Shown: positions 8,671 through 18,329 of the stretch, in pieces
Layout: each line of letters begins with the position of its first letter
Position numbering within the stretch: position 1 is the stretch's first letter
DNA from: UBA11574 sp963752565
GTDB taxonomy: Bacteria; Desulfobacterota; Desulfobacteria; Desulfobacterales; UBA11574
Assembly: GCA_963752565.1 (NCBI GenBank)
Contig: CAVVZC010000003.1
Span: forward strand, 496,001-560,000
Length of the DNA: 64,000 bases
Reading direction: 5' to 3'
Notes under the pieces: model-generated
Database searches by the model: none
What the model was told of the DNA's origin: nothing
Seen by the model: the letters and a program-made list of their open reading frames with translations, nothing else
Position numbers and translations under genes: made by a program

Positions 8671-9953
8671 TTTTCTATTTTCTCCATTCCCCCCATGTAT
8701 GGTCTCAAGGCCTTGGGAATGCGTACAGACCCGTCTGCCTGCTGATAATTTTCGAGCAAAGCGGCCACGGTTCGTCCAACTGCAAGACCGGATCCGTTAA
8801 GTGTATGAACAAGTTCAGTCCCTTTTTTTCCTTTTCTTTTAAATCTTATATTGGCGCGCCTGGCCTGAAAACTCTCAAAATTACTGCATGACGAAATCTC
8901 TCTGTATACACCTTGTGCGGGCATCCATACTTCAATATCAAAGGTTTTTGCCGAGGAAAAGCCAAGGTCTCCGGTACAGAGATTGATAACTTGATACGGA
9001 ATTTCGAGATAATCTAAAATGGCTTCTGCATTTTTTAAAAGGGTCTCGAGCTCATCATAAGAAGTCTCTGGCTTGGTAAATTTGACCAATTCAACCTTGT
9101 TAAACTGGTGCTGTCTGATAAGGCCCCTTGTATCCTTTCCATAAGAACCTGCTTCGGAACGAAAACAAGGGGTATAGGCTGTATAGAGAATCGGCAGTAC
9201 TTCTTCATCCAGAACTTCGCCTTTATGGATATTGGTCACAGGAACTTCGGCTGTAGGCACCAGGAAATAATCCCATCCTTGAAGCTTAAAAAGGTCTTCC
9301 TCAAATTTAGGCAGCTGGCCGGTGCCAGTCATACTGTCTCTGTTTACAATAAAGGGCGGCAGTATTTCTTTATAACCATGCTCCGTCGTATGAATGTCAA
9401 GCATAAAATTAATGAGTGCCCTTTCCATCCGAGCACCAGCCCCTAAATAGAGGGGAAAACGTGCACCGGTGATTTTGGATGCGGCTTCAAAATCAAAAAT
9501 CTTGAGCTTTTCACCTAAAATCCAGTGCGGCTGTGGTTCAAAATCAAAATCAGGTACAGCACCCACCTTGTTAATAACAGGGTTTTCAGAACTATCCTTC
9601 CCTATTGGCACTGAATGATGCGGCAAATTCGGTATCCTGAAAAGAATATGGTTTATCTTGTCTTCATTTTCGGATAAATGATGATCCAGTGCCTTGATTC
9701 TGTCGGCAACCTGACGCATCTCAGCCACAAGATCATCTGTGTCTTCTTTGTTTCTCTTCATGGTTGCGATCTGTTCAGAAACAACATTTCTACGGTGCCT
9801 CAGGTCCTCTATCTCAAGCAAAAGGGATTTTCGCTTGGTATCACAATGTTTAAAGCTTTCCAGATCTGCTGTTTCGCCTCTGTTTTCAAGTGATTTTTCA
9901 ATTTGTTTAAGGTTTTGTCTTACAAATTTATTTTCCAGCATAACCGTCCCCAT
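8667..9953 (-). CDS. serS: Seryl-tRNA synthetase
   Basis: The 428-residue protein has the SerS N-terminal coiled-coil arm (about residues 25-105), then the class II catalytic core with motif 2 (FRSEAGSYGKDTRGLIRQHQF region) and motif 3 (GSGLAVGRTVAALLENYQ). It charges tRNA-Ser. It is the first gene of the minus-strand group serS-thrC-LysM-TPR. The annotated start gives MGTVMLENKF; the second Met (9941) matches the usual SerS N-terminus and is equally possible. Confidence 0.97.
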   Translation of the reverse strand: MGTVMLENKFVRQNLKQIEKSLENRGETADLESFKHCDTKRKSLLLEIEDLRHRRNVVSEQIATMKRNKEDTDDLVAEMRQVADRIKALDHHLSENEDKINHILFRIPNLPHHSVPIGKDSSENPVINKVGAVPDFDFEPQPHWILGEKLKIFDFEAASKITGARFPLYLGAGARMERALINFMLDIHTTEHGYKEILPPFIVNRDSMTGTGQLPKFEEDLFKLQGWDYFLVPTAEVPVTNIHKGEVLDEEVLPILYTAYTPCFRSEAGSYGKDTRGLIRQHQFNKVELVKFTKPETSYDELETLLKNAEAILDYLEIPYQVINLCTGDLGFSSAKTFDIEVWMPAQGVYREISSCSNFESFQARRANIRFKRKGKKGTELVHTLNGSGLAVGRTVAALLENYQQADGSVRIPKALRPYMGGMEKIEK

Positions 9954-10117
9954 ATTCTTCTAATTTGCAATTGGCTCGGATGACTATCGATTCTTATCGG
10001 AGAGAGTTGTTTATCATTTTTATCTGATTTCCAGTCTCCATATTGCAGTCTTTCACGTTCAAAAAAGGTTATTGATCCGTATCATGAGCATGTTATATAG
10101 TCAATGATTATTGCGAG

Positions 10118-10145
10118 TTGACATTATTCCTCAAGTTTGTATATT
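10118..10145 (+). promoter_or_regulatory. Predicted sigma70-type promoter for the 5-formyl-THF cyclo-ligase gene
   Basis: TTGACA at 10118-10123 and TATATT at 10140-10145 are separated by 16 bases. A start about seven bases later leaves a leader of about 30 bases with a GGGAGAG ribosome site before the ATG at 10184. The leader is too short to hold a 6S RNA, which often precedes this gene in proteobacteria. Confidence 0.55.
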
Positions 10146-10183
10146 ATAAAGTAATTTCAAAATATTCGCGGGAGAGAATATCT

Positions 10184-10771
10184 ATGGAGGAAATCCGAAA
10201 AACAAAAGATGAAATTCGTGGTAATGTTGAAAAAGCACTGGCCGCACTTTCTGACAAAGAGATTAAAGATAAAACCCTTAGGATAGAAAAGCGGCTTTTT
10301 GAATTTGCCAATTTTCTGGAAGCTAACATTGTTTTACTTTACATAAACAGTAACTGCGAAGTGAATAGCCTAAAGATAATAAAAAGATGTTTAAACTACA
10401 AAAAAATAGTCATTCTTCCTGCTTTTGTTACAACAAAATATGAAATGAAATTGATGAAAATTGATAACCTTGAGACAGACTTAACGCTCGGGCCCAGGAA
10501 CATATTGGAGCCGGATCCAAACCAATGTAACATTGTACCCATTGAATGCATCGACATTGCAATCATTCCCGGTGTTGCTTTTGACGAAAAGGGTGGAAGG
10601 ATAGGATCCGGTGATGGATATTATGACCGGCTTATTCCAAATCTGCCAATTACCACAAGAAAGGTTGCCCTGACATTTGAAGACCAGATCGTTCCTCAAA
10701 TACAAATGGAAGCCCATGACAGGCATGTGGATATCATTATTACAGAAAAACGAATCATATATAAAATATAG
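10184..10771 (+). CDS. 5-formyltetrahydrofolate cyclo-ligase
   Basis: The 195-residue protein has the family signature GGRIGSGDGYYDR near the C-terminus, which binds ATP and phosphate, and an N-terminal helix rich in basic residues. The enzyme converts 5-formyl-THF to 5,10-methenyl-THF. The ATG at 10184 was chosen because GGGAGAG lies seven bases upstream. A longer frame upstream would begin inside the promoter. Confidence 0.92.
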   Translation: MEEIRKTKDEIRGNVEKALAALSDKEIKDKTLRIEKRLFEFANFLEANIVLLYINSNCEVNSLKIIKRCLNYKKIVILPAFVTTKYEMKLMKIDNLETDLTLGPRNILEPDPNQCNIVPIECIDIAIIPGVAFDEKGGRIGSGDGYYDRLIPNLPITTRKVALTFEDQIVPQIQMEAHDRHVDIIITEKRIIYKI

Positions 10772-10876
10772 AATTGGCTTTTTTCTATTTTACCTTAAAA
10801 AATTTCTTTTGGCCTTCGACACCAAAGGATTTTTAGCTATATAGGGTGCGAAACTTGAGTGATAACCATTAATCCC

Positions 10877-11884
10877 TTATCTGATTGTTGGATTCAAAAT
10901 CTTTTCCAGCTTCTTAAGATTCTCTTCCTGCCCCACAGCAATAACGGTATCACCGCTCTCTATAACCGCCTCAAAAGACGGGTTAAACAGCATACTGTCG
11001 TCTGATTTTTTTACAGCAATGATGATCAGATTAAACTGCTGTCGGATACCGGAATCTTTAAGCATAACCTTGACAAGTTCCGAAGACGGGCTTACCGGTA
11101 TCTCTTCCATTTGAATATCTTTACGTTTTTGAGCAAAAGCAAGATTCAGAAAATTTGTCACCGTTGGACGGATGATCCGCTGGGCCATGCTCACAGCACC
11201 CATATCATAGGGCAACTCCACCCGGTTGGCACCTGCAGCCAACAGTTTAGGCTTTGACTCGTTGTGCGAAGCATTTGCCATAATATAAAGATCAGGGTTA
11301 AGCTGCCTGGCGGTCAACACCAGGAAAACATTATCTGTATCCGTAGCCAGAACTGCTATTAAACCTTTAGCATGTTGTATTCCGGCTTTAATCAAATTGC
11401 TTTCATCTCCGGCGTCACCCGATATATAGAAAATTTTATCCTCAACCATGACCGGTATGAGGTCTTGATCTTTCTCAATAACAACCAGATCAACCGCCTT
11501 TCTTTTTAGTATCGTGCAAAGCCTTTTTCCAATACGCCCATACCCACAAACAATATAATGATTTTTTAATCGATCAATTTTTTTATCCAAGCTTCTCCTC
11601 CCTAATAGGGTTCTGATTTGGCCTTCGACCATAAACTGTACAACAGCACCGGCAATATACAAAAAATAGACCACACCAATGATGATAAATAAAATCGTGA
11701 ATATCCGCCCTAAATTGCTCACTTCGTGCACTTCACCGTACCCCACGGTGGTGAGTGTTGTGACGGTCATATACAGGGCATCTAAAAAATCCCAATCTTC
11801 GATGGTCATATATCCACTAACACCAAGCAATATAACGAGTATCAAAAGTAAAACACAAAATTTGAGATGTCTTATACTCTTCAT
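10877..11884 (-). CDS. Potassium channel with TrkA-N (RCK) regulatory domain
   Basis: The pore-forming part has two membrane helices flanking the selectivity filter TTVGYGE (about residues 37-43). Behind it is an RCK domain with the NAD-binding motif GYGRIG and a C-terminal TrkA-C domain. The architecture is that of MthK-like channels. I start at the ATG at 11884; a TTG at 11911 would add nine residues but neither start has a clear ribosome site. It is single and not in an evident operon. Confidence 0.9.
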   Translation of the reverse strand: MKSIRHLKFCVLLLILVILLGVSGYMTIEDWDFLDALYMTVTTLTTVGYGEVHEVSNLGRIFTILFIIIGVVYFLYIAGAVVQFMVEGQIRTLLGRRSLDKKIDRLKNHYIVCGYGRIGKRLCTILKRKAVDLVVIEKDQDLIPVMVEDKIFYISGDAGDESNLIKAGIQHAKGLIAVLATDTDNVFLVLTARQLNPDLYIMANASHNESKPKLLAAGANRVELPYDMGAVSMAQRIIRPTVTNFLNLAFAQKRKDIQMEEIPVSPSSELVKVMLKDSGIRQQFNLIIIAVKKSDDSMLFNPSFEAVIESGDTVIAVGQEENLKKLEKILNPTIR

Positions 11885-12263
11885 TGGGCTGGTTCGTCCG
11901 ATCCGATTCAAAGGTTATTCAACATAGAAGAATACTCCGTTGCCTCATGGAACCGAAATCTCAGGTTTTGTTTTGACAAACAGCGAGGAATTCGCTTGAT
12001 AACTCCGGATAGAGGGTGCAGAATATATCCTTTTTGGTTTTTGTACATTTTGTACCGATTTCCAAAAACGTTGTGATAGATTATGTAATATTTTAATAAA
12101 AAATCAAGTGCTTTATTCATATTTGATTTCAACCTCTAATTTCTTGACGCAATTCCTCCGATTTGATAGGACATTTTGGTGTCACAACTCAGCTATCATT
12201 ACAAACCGGCCCCACTTTCGATATTACAGTAAATGTTCTGGATGGAGATAGAGGCTTTATATT
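11885..12263. other. Intergenic region between the K+ channel and pcm; nothing convincing
   Basis: This divergent gap must hold promoters for both genes. I see a TTGACG at 12144-12149 without a good partner hexamer and a short GTAC-N5-GTAC palindrome near 12047. There is no RNA gene or intact reading frame that I would defend. Confidence 0.4.
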
Positions 12264-12920
12264 TTGGATGAAAACTCCATAAAATACGAGCGCCAGCGTC
12301 AAGAAATGGTCAGACGGCAGATTGAAGCTCGAGGCGTCACCGACCCAAAAGTTTTGGCAGCCATGTATAACGTTCCTCGACACCTTTTTGTTAGTGATGC
12401 CCTAAGAGATCAGGCCTATGGTGATTTTCCGCTCCCAATCGGAGAACAGCAGACCATTTCACAGCCGTATATCGTTGCCGAGATGACTCAAGCGCTGCAA
12501 CCCGGGAAAGACGACAGGATTCTTGAAATCGGAACAGGATCAGGATATCAGGCTGCAATTCTAGCTGAAATTGTGTTTCGCGTTTATACCATTGAAAAAA
12601 TTTACCCCCTCTACACTCAATCCCGCAAGCTTTTTGATAAACTTCGATATCATAATATTGTCACCAAGTATTCTGACGGCACTTCTGGCTGGGAAGACGA
12701 AAGCCCCTTTGATGGAATTATTGTTACAGCCGGTTCACCTAGCATTCCAAAACCCCTCGTCAGTCAGCTTGCGGTGGGAGGCCGTATGGTAATCCCCGTG
12801 GGAGATCTGTATTCCCAGGAGCTCATTAAACTTTACAAAGATGAACATGGAATTCACAAGACGAATTTAGGGGGGTGCAGATTTGTCAAACTTGTGGGTG
12901 AATATGGATGGAGAGCGTAA
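12264..12920 (+). CDS. pcm: Protein-L-isoaspartate O-methyltransferase
   Basis: The 218-residue enzyme carries the SAM-binding motif ILEIGTGSGYQAAILAEI and the N-terminal family stretch VPRHLFV with QTISQPYIVA. It methylates isoaspartyl residues so that damaged proteins can be repaired. The start is a TTG with GAGG about ten bases upstream. It is followed after three bases by a DedA-type gene, so the two are co-transcribed. Confidence 0.95.
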   Translation: MDENSIKYERQRQEMVRRQIEARGVTDPKVLAAMYNVPRHLFVSDALRDQAYGDFPLPIGEQQTISQPYIVAEMTQALQPGKDDRILEIGTGSGYQAAILAEIVFRVYTIEKIYPLYTQSRKLFDKLRYHNIVTKYSDGTSGWEDESPFDGIIVTAGSPSIPKPLVSQLAVGGRMVIPVGDLYSQELIKLYKDEHGIHKTNLGGCRFVKLVGEYGWRA

Positions 12921-12923
12921 TTA

Positions 12924-13505
12924 ATGCTTCGTCGTTTATATGACTGGGTTCTTCACTGGGCAGAAACACCCTATGGATCCTGGGCTTTATTTTTGCTGGC
13001 CTTTAGCGAATCCTCTTTTTTTCCTATACCTCCGGATATTCTCCTTATCGCACTGGCTGTTGCCATACCCAAAAAATCACTGAAATATGCATTGATTTGC
13101 TCCGCAGGATCCGTTCTTGGAGGATGTTTCGGTTATCTTATCGGGTGGCAGTTTATGGCTTCAGTCGGTACCCGTATCGTCGATTTTTACGGTCTCACCC
13201 CAAAAGTTGAATATATTGAAGTGTTATACAATAAATACGATGCATGGGCCGTCGGAATAGCAGGATTTACGCCGATACCCTATAAGGTCTTTACGATTGC
13301 TGCCGGTGCCTTTAAAATTAATTTTTCTGTCTTCGTTGTGGCATCCTTATTGTCTCGATCTGCGCGTTTTTTCCTTGTGGGAGGGCTTATTTACATTTTC
13401 GGCCCAGGCATTCAGGCCTTTATCGATAAATATTTCAACATTCTTGCCACGGTATTCACGGTACTTTTAATAGCAGGATTTTTAATCATTAAATATCTAT
13501 TATAA
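12924..13505 (+). CDS. DedA/YqaA-family membrane protein (SNARE-associated / VTT domain)
   Basis: The 193-residue protein has about four to five hydrophobic segments and the VTT-domain hallmark: a re-entrant E-x-S-F-F-P-I-P-PD stretch (residues about 30-40) and the segment FTPIPYKVFTIAAGAF. Members are proposed lipid carriers or scramblases of the inner membrane. It lies three bases after pcm, an arrangement common in this phylum. Confidence 0.88.
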   Translation: MLRRLYDWVLHWAETPYGSWALFLLAFSESSFFPIPPDILLIALAVAIPKKSLKYALICSAGSVLGGCFGYLIGWQFMASVGTRIVDFYGLTPKVEYIEVLYNKYDAWAVGIAGFTPIPYKVFTIAAGAFKINFSVFVVASLLSRSARFFLVGGLIYIFGPGIQAFIDKYFNILATVFTVLLIAGFLIIKYLL

Positions 13506-13571
13506 CTAAAATTTCTCGCCTTAATATTGCAAAAATCCCTTGAGGTGGAAAAGTCCATTTGTGGATGAAAA

Positions 13572-14330
13572 CTATTTAAGTCGCCGGACCTGATCCAGCG
13601 TCCTAATTCCGAAGTTGTTTGAAAAAAGAGATGATGAAGACACGTAGGCAAGATGATTTAGAAGTTCACTCATTAACAAATTAATTTTTTCAAAGCGCTT
13701 TTTATCAGCGAATATCGCCGCAGATGTCTGAACAAAAGGGCCCTCTGTGATGTCATCTTGACAATTGGTAATTAAATCCTTTGCACTTTGTTCCATTGTT
13801 TCAAGGTGAAACTGCAATGCCACAACATGATCATCATAGATAAAACCTTGATTCTCACAAGCTGCGCTTTTGGCGATGTGGATTGCCCCTGTGGGGATAT
13901 CGAACGTGTCTCCATGCCAATGGAAAGCATCGATTTCCACTGGAAGGAAATCAGCAAGCCGTGTTTCAGCCGTTTCTTGGATTTTTTGAATGGGAAACCA
14001 TCCAATCTCTTTGTATTTGTTGGGATAAATTTTTGCACCCAAAACATCCGCGATCAATTGGGCACCAAGGCAAATTCCCAGAATAATTTTTCCTTGTACC
14101 ACGGCCTGTTCAATGTAATTTTTTTCTGCGGAAAGCCACGGATATTTATCCTCTTCGTAAATGCCCATTGGGCCGCCCATAACGATAAGCCAATCGATAT
14201 CATGGAGATTCGGAAACGGATCTTTGGCAAATAGCCGTGTTGATGTAATTTCATACGCCATCTCTTTTGCCCATGGCTCGATACTGCCAAGGCCTTCAAA
14301 TGAAACATGCTGAAAATAATGTAAACGCAT
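13572..14330 (-). CDS. Class I glutamine amidotransferase domain protein (GMP-synthase-like)
   Basis: This 252-residue free-standing amidotransferase carries the catalytic triad: Cys87 in GICLGAQ, His175 and Glu177 in ALQFHLE. It also has the oxyanion loop MGGPMG near residue 52. Stand-alone members are often annotated as GMP synthase (glutamine-hydrolysing) like; the true acceptor substrate is unknown. A minus-strand TTGACA-N16-TAACAC at 14379-14406 is a plausible promoter. Confidence 0.88.
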   Translation of the reverse strand: MRLHYFQHVSFEGLGSIEPWAKEMAYEITSTRLFAKDPFPNLHDIDWLIVMGGPMGIYEEDKYPWLSAEKNYIEQAVVQGKIILGICLGAQLIADVLGAKIYPNKYKEIGWFPIQKIQETAETRLADFLPVEIDAFHWHGDTFDIPTGAIHIAKSAACENQGFIYDDHVVALQFHLETMEQSAKDLITNCQDDITEGPFVQTSAAIFADKKRFEKINLLMSELLNHLAYVSSSSLFSNNFGIRTLDQVRRLK

Positions 14331-14543
14331 GATTGTTTCCTTTCAAACATAAAAAGATCTGATCTAAAAATCAAAGCCGTGTTACAATAATGTATTATAT
14401 TGTCAAGCTTTTATTAAATTAAAACAGATCCATGAAAACAACGTTTAGCCAAGCGGTGGGATTGTTTTATATTGACAATTAATACCACATCGTAGTAAAA
14501 AACAAACATTGTTAATGGATATCAAAACTTTGGAGACATACCA

Positions 14544-15494
14544 ATGAAAACGGATATTAAGAAATCTGATCCTTCCTGCCGAATCGATGCGGAATCTTTG
14601 AGCAGATTCAAACAACAACTTCCCGATGTTGCCGAAAGCATTATCGACAGCTGTTACGACAAAGAGGGTTTTACCCATATCGACTACGAGCCGATTCCTT
14701 CTGAGGGGTACGTGGTTGATATCATAAACAAATTGAGAGAAATCCTTTTTCCGGGATATTTTTCACGGGAAAAAATCGATCCGGTTAACCTGAAATACTA
14801 CCTGGGGCAAGCGGTTTCGGTTTTATTTGATATGCTTTCAATTCAAATCGCCCACAGCATTCGGCATGATTGTTTCAGATACGATCTCCCTTGCACCGAA
14901 TGTGATGAACAAGGACAAAAAATGGCCCTTGCGCTTTTGGAATCGATTCCATCCATCAGAAAAACACTGGCGACGGATGTTCGGGCTGTATATGAAGGGG
15001 ATCCCGCAGCCAAAAGCCATGATGAAATTATTTTCAGCTATCCCGGAATTTTTGCCATGACCGTATATCGGGTGGCCCATAAGCTTTTTGAACTTCAGGT
15101 TCCGCTCCTGCCCCGCATCATGACGGAACATGCGCACAGTTTAACCGGTATCGATATTCATCCCGGCGCCGATATCGGAGAAAGTTTTGTAATCGATCAC
15201 GGAACCGGCGTGGTTATCGGAGAAACCACCGTTATCGGCAAAAACGTTCGAATCTATCAAGGTGTCACCCTTGGCGCCCTTTCACTTCCAAAAGATGCCG
15301 GAGAACAACTGAGGGGTAAGAAACGCCATCCAACCATTGAAGACGATGTCATTGTGTATTCGGGTGCAACAATTCTGGGAGGCGATACCGTTATTGGTGC
15401 GGGTTCTGTCATCGGAGGAAATGTCTGGATTACCAGATCGGTGCCTCCGGAAACCAAGGTGATTATGGAAACACCAAAGCTGGTTTATCGGTAG
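14544..15494 (+). CDS. Serine O-acetyltransferase (EpsC/CysE type)
   Basis: The 316-residue protein has an N-terminal helical domain and a C-terminal left-handed beta-helix of hexapeptide repeats (about residues 195-310), with the acetyl-CoA/serine site segment DHGTGVVIGE and QGVTLGA. The enzyme makes O-acetylserine for cysteine synthesis. The length matches the long EpsC form found in anaerobes. An upstream GGAGACATACC ribosome region supports the ATG at 14544. No cysK is adjacent. Confidence 0.93.
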   Translation: MKTDIKKSDPSCRIDAESLSRFKQQLPDVAESIIDSCYDKEGFTHIDYEPIPSEGYVVDIINKLREILFPGYFSREKIDPVNLKYYLGQAVSVLFDMLSIQIAHSIRHDCFRYDLPCTECDEQGQKMALALLESIPSIRKTLATDVRAVYEGDPAAKSHDEIIFSYPGIFAMTVYRVAHKLFELQVPLLPRIMTEHAHSLTGIDIHPGADIGESFVIDHGTGVVIGETTVIGKNVRIYQGVTLGALSLPKDAGEQLRGKKRHPTIEDDVIVYSGATILGGDTVIGAGSVIGGNVWITRSVPPETKVIMETPKLVYR

Positions 15495-15580
15495 TCAGCA
15501 ATGAGCAAAGGAAGGAATAAGCCATTGTTAAACATAACGTTCTGGCTCAAGACTTAAAAAGCGGTTGATTATCCTAACTT

Positions 15581-17530
15581 TTACTGCAAAGCCCTTCGCC
15601 TCTCAAGACGTGCCTTTAATTTGGGAAACTGATCCATGTTGGTATGCGGTAGAAAAAGAGCAGCCACATAATTGTCCATAAAAGATGGGGTCTCTGACAG
15701 CTCGAAATTTGTCATCCGCTTGGTAACCTCAACAACGTCCTTTCTGATACGGTTGGTTAGACAGCTCATCTTTGCACCCATTAAAGATCCATTGCCGACA
15801 AACCGAATCCGATCCGGATCTATTTCCGGCAAAAGTCCGATAACCATTGCTTTTTCAAGATCCACATAACTGCCAAACCCGCCTGCCAGATAAATGCGGT
15901 CAATGTCTTGAAGCTTTAGGCCCACTTCCTCGAGAAGGGTCATGCAACCGCTGTATATAGCCCCCTTTGCCCTGATGAGATTATCAATGTCCGGTTCTGT
16001 GAGCGTAATATCCCGGTCGATCTGGGTTTCATGCTTCCAGGTAAGCACATACTCATAAATACCGTCGGTTTCTCGTATACGAGGCGTATTGAGGTCGCGA
16101 TTGAATTTACCCCGGTTATCGATAACACCCATTTCAAACATGGTGGCTGCAATGATAATGAGTCCGGAACCGCAGATACCTTTTGGCCTGACATTACCGA
16201 TGGTGATATTCATCGGCTCAAACGATACAGGATCCATTGAAAAATCCTCAATGGCTCCTTTGGCGGCCCGCATTCCAAATTTAACCCCACCTCCCTCAAA
16301 TGCCGGACCTGCGGAACAGGAAGCACAGGCCAGCCAATCTTTATTTCCGATGACAATTTCGGCATTGGTTCCGATATCCATAAATAGTGTCAGTTCTTCC
16401 GTGCGATACATTCCAGATCCCATGACACCCGCCACGATATCACCTCCCACATAACTCGAAATCGCCGGATACACCAAGGCCGTTACATGATCTCCCAAGG
16501 TAAGACCCAGATCGATCGCCTTGATGGGCGGATAGAGGGTCGAGGCGGGCACATAGGGTGAAAGCCGGATGTACTTGGGATTTACCTTCAGCATGAGCTG
16601 CGTCATTGTTGTATTTCCTGCCATCGTAATCGTGGAAATTTCATCCGGATCGATCCGTGCTTTTTTTACTATTTTTTGGATTAATTTGTTGATGGTTGCA
16701 ATGACCACTTCATGAAGCTTATCAAGACCGCCCGGTTTTCCCGCATAAACAATTCTACTGATAATATCTTCGCCATAGCCGATCTGTCCGTTGTAGTCGC
16801 CAAATTGAGCCAGGGCATCGCCTGTTATGAGATCAACCAACTGCGCGTATACGGTTGTTGTGCCGATGTCCACGGCAATGGCATAGTTCCGGTCGGTGGT
16901 ATCCCCGGACTGAATATGTATGATATGCGTTTTTCTTCCGGATTGCACGGGTCGGGCAAGCGTGGCCGTTACTTTGAAATCGCCTTGTCTTAATATATCG
17001 GAAATTTTACGAATCACCGGAAGTTGAACCACCAGACGATGTTCATCGTGTTTTGCTTTTAAAAAAGAAATCAATCTTGTTACATCAGGAAGGTTATCCT
17101 GAGAGGTCGGTTCTGGAAGTTCGAGATATTTCTTCTCCACCGGAGGCATGAAAAGGCCTTTATCCTTCAATTCTTCGAGATTCATTTCCCAGATTCGGGC
17201 TGTCTTTCGAGGCGTTGTTTGTAAGTTGAGCACGCCGGCATCAACCTCCGATTCGATGGGAATGCGAACCACAAGATCACTTAAAACATCGGACAGACAT
17301 GCCTGCCGGTACCCTTTTTCTATATCTTTTTTATCTAATTTTTCTGTTATGCCCCCGCCAACATTTCCATCTTCGATAATAACGCGGCACTTCCCGCAAA
17401 CGCCTTCTCCACCACAGGATGCATTAATATGAACCCCGGCTTCCATGGCGGCGCGGATTAGGTTTTCTCCATGCTCAACCGTGATCTTTCTATTGTGAGG
17501 CAAAAATAATATATTATGTCTATTCTTCAT
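15581..17530 (-). CDS. RACo-like corrinoid protein activator (2Fe-2S domain plus ASKHA ATPase, DUF4445)
   Basis: The 649-residue protein begins with a 2Fe-2S ferredoxin domain (Cys39, Cys45, Cys48, Cys78), then a linker and the ASKHA ATPase domain (VDIGTTTVYAQLVD; DIGTNAEIV; AGGFGSYVD). This layout is that of RACo and related reductive activators, which use ATP to reduce the cobalt of corrinoid proteins in methyl transfer. No methyltransferase or corrinoid gene is beside it here, so its target is unknown. It follows a cyclic-nucleotide-binding gene by 54 bases on the same strand. Confidence 0.9.
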   Translation of the reverse strand: MKNRHNILFLPHNRKITVEHGENLIRAAMEAGVHINASCGGEGVCGKCRVIIEDGNVGGGITEKLDKKDIEKGYRQACLSDVLSDLVVRIPIESEVDAGVLNLQTTPRKTARIWEMNLEELKDKGLFMPPVEKKYLELPEPTSQDNLPDVTRLISFLKAKHDEHRLVVQLPVIRKISDILRQGDFKVTATLARPVQSGRKTHIIHIQSGDTTDRNYAIAVDIGTTTVYAQLVDLITGDALAQFGDYNGQIGYGEDIISRIVYAGKPGGLDKLHEVVIATINKLIQKIVKKARIDPDEISTITMAGNTTMTQLMLKVNPKYIRLSPYVPASTLYPPIKAIDLGLTLGDHVTALVYPAISSYVGGDIVAGVMGSGMYRTEELTLFMDIGTNAEIVIGNKDWLACASCSAGPAFEGGGVKFGMRAAKGAIEDFSMDPVSFEPMNITIGNVRPKGICGSGLIIIAATMFEMGVIDNRGKFNRDLNTPRIRETDGIYEYVLTWKHETQIDRDITLTEPDIDNLIRAKGAIYSGCMTLLEEVGLKLQDIDRIYLAGGFGSYVDLEKAMVIGLLPEIDPDRIRFVGNGSLMGAKMSCLTNRIRKDVVEVTKRMTNFELSETPSFMDNYVAALFLPHTNMDQFPKLKARLERRRALQ

Positions 17531-17584
17531 TTTCTATGAGGCCCGTCTTTTATGAATATAAGTGTTACATAAGGCCCAGGGATT

Positions 17585-18052
17585 TTAGATCTTCTCCATT
17601 GCCCCGTATGCGGCCTGTATTCTATCCCGAAGTAAAAAACAAAGTCTTTCCATCAGATTAAATCCAAGTTCTGCGTTGCCGATCATCATCCGCCTTAACT
17701 CAGCCCCTTTTATGGCAACGATTTTTGTCGGTTGTTTACAAACCGCCGAAGACATGAGGATGTGGGGCATATCCAAAAGTGTTGACCAGCATCCCAAGAC
17801 TCTGCCTTTTCCAAGGATTTCGATGACGACATTACCTTTTTGGGCACCCAAATCTACCGTTCTTTCCAGATATATCTGTCCCTCGACAATAATATAAATA
17901 TGCTCTCCGTAATCCCCTTGGCGAAAAACATATTCTCCATTTTTAAATGTCATCATCTGACCGAGGTTCGAGATCTCAGACAACTCACGTGTTTCCAGCA
18001 GCTCGAAAAACTCGCAGCTTTTTAACGTATGTTCGATTTCCATATGGATCAC
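17585..18052 (-). CDS. Cyclic-nucleotide-binding (Crp-type sensory) domain protein without HTH
   Basis: The 155-residue protein is essentially one cNMP-binding jelly-roll (FRQGDYGEHIYIIVEGQIYL; GKGRVLGCWS), with no DNA-binding helix-turn-helix behind it. Such single-domain proteins act as ligand sensors or partner subunits. It precedes the RACo-like gene on the same strand, so it may sense state for that gene's target, which is inference. The alternative start at Met4 is possible. Confidence 0.8.
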   Translation of the reverse strand: MIHMEIEHTLKSCEFFELLETRELSEISNLGQMMTFKNGEYVFRQGDYGEHIYIIVEGQIYLERTVDLGAQKGNVVIEILGKGRVLGCWSTLLDMPHILMSSAVCKQPTKIVAIKGAELRRMMIGNAELGFNLMERLCFLLRDRIQAAYGAMEKI

Positions 18053-18329
18053 CTTATTCCTTTATTACATATTATCCCAATGAAAAAAGTTACGGCCTTC
18101 ATATTTTCCAATTTCATATAATTGTCACCCAACGGTGATAAAAGCAAAATATCCGACAGCTTGAGTGGGTTTGTGAATGTATTTCAGTAGTGTACGAATA
18201 CACAGAGAAATTTAGCACAAATTCTAACTTAAAAGGTGATACAAACAGTGGGGGCAGTTCAGAACCCTTATAGCTCTGACCTCCGCTCAAACAGGAGGGC
18301 GGAGGCCAGTTCCATAAGATGACAGATAA

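Noticed and set aside
9954..10183. A possible 6S RNA gene upstream of the 5-formyl-THF cyclo-ligase gene
   Set aside because: In many proteobacteria 6S RNA precedes this gene, but the predicted promoter leaves only about 30 bases of leader and no long bulged hairpin is visible.
18280..18305. Hairpin CCTCCGC/GCGGAGG after the octaheme cytochrome gene as a terminator
   Set aside because: The stem is seven pairs with a 12-base loop and no U-run in the transcript direction, so it is not a convincing intrinsic terminator.
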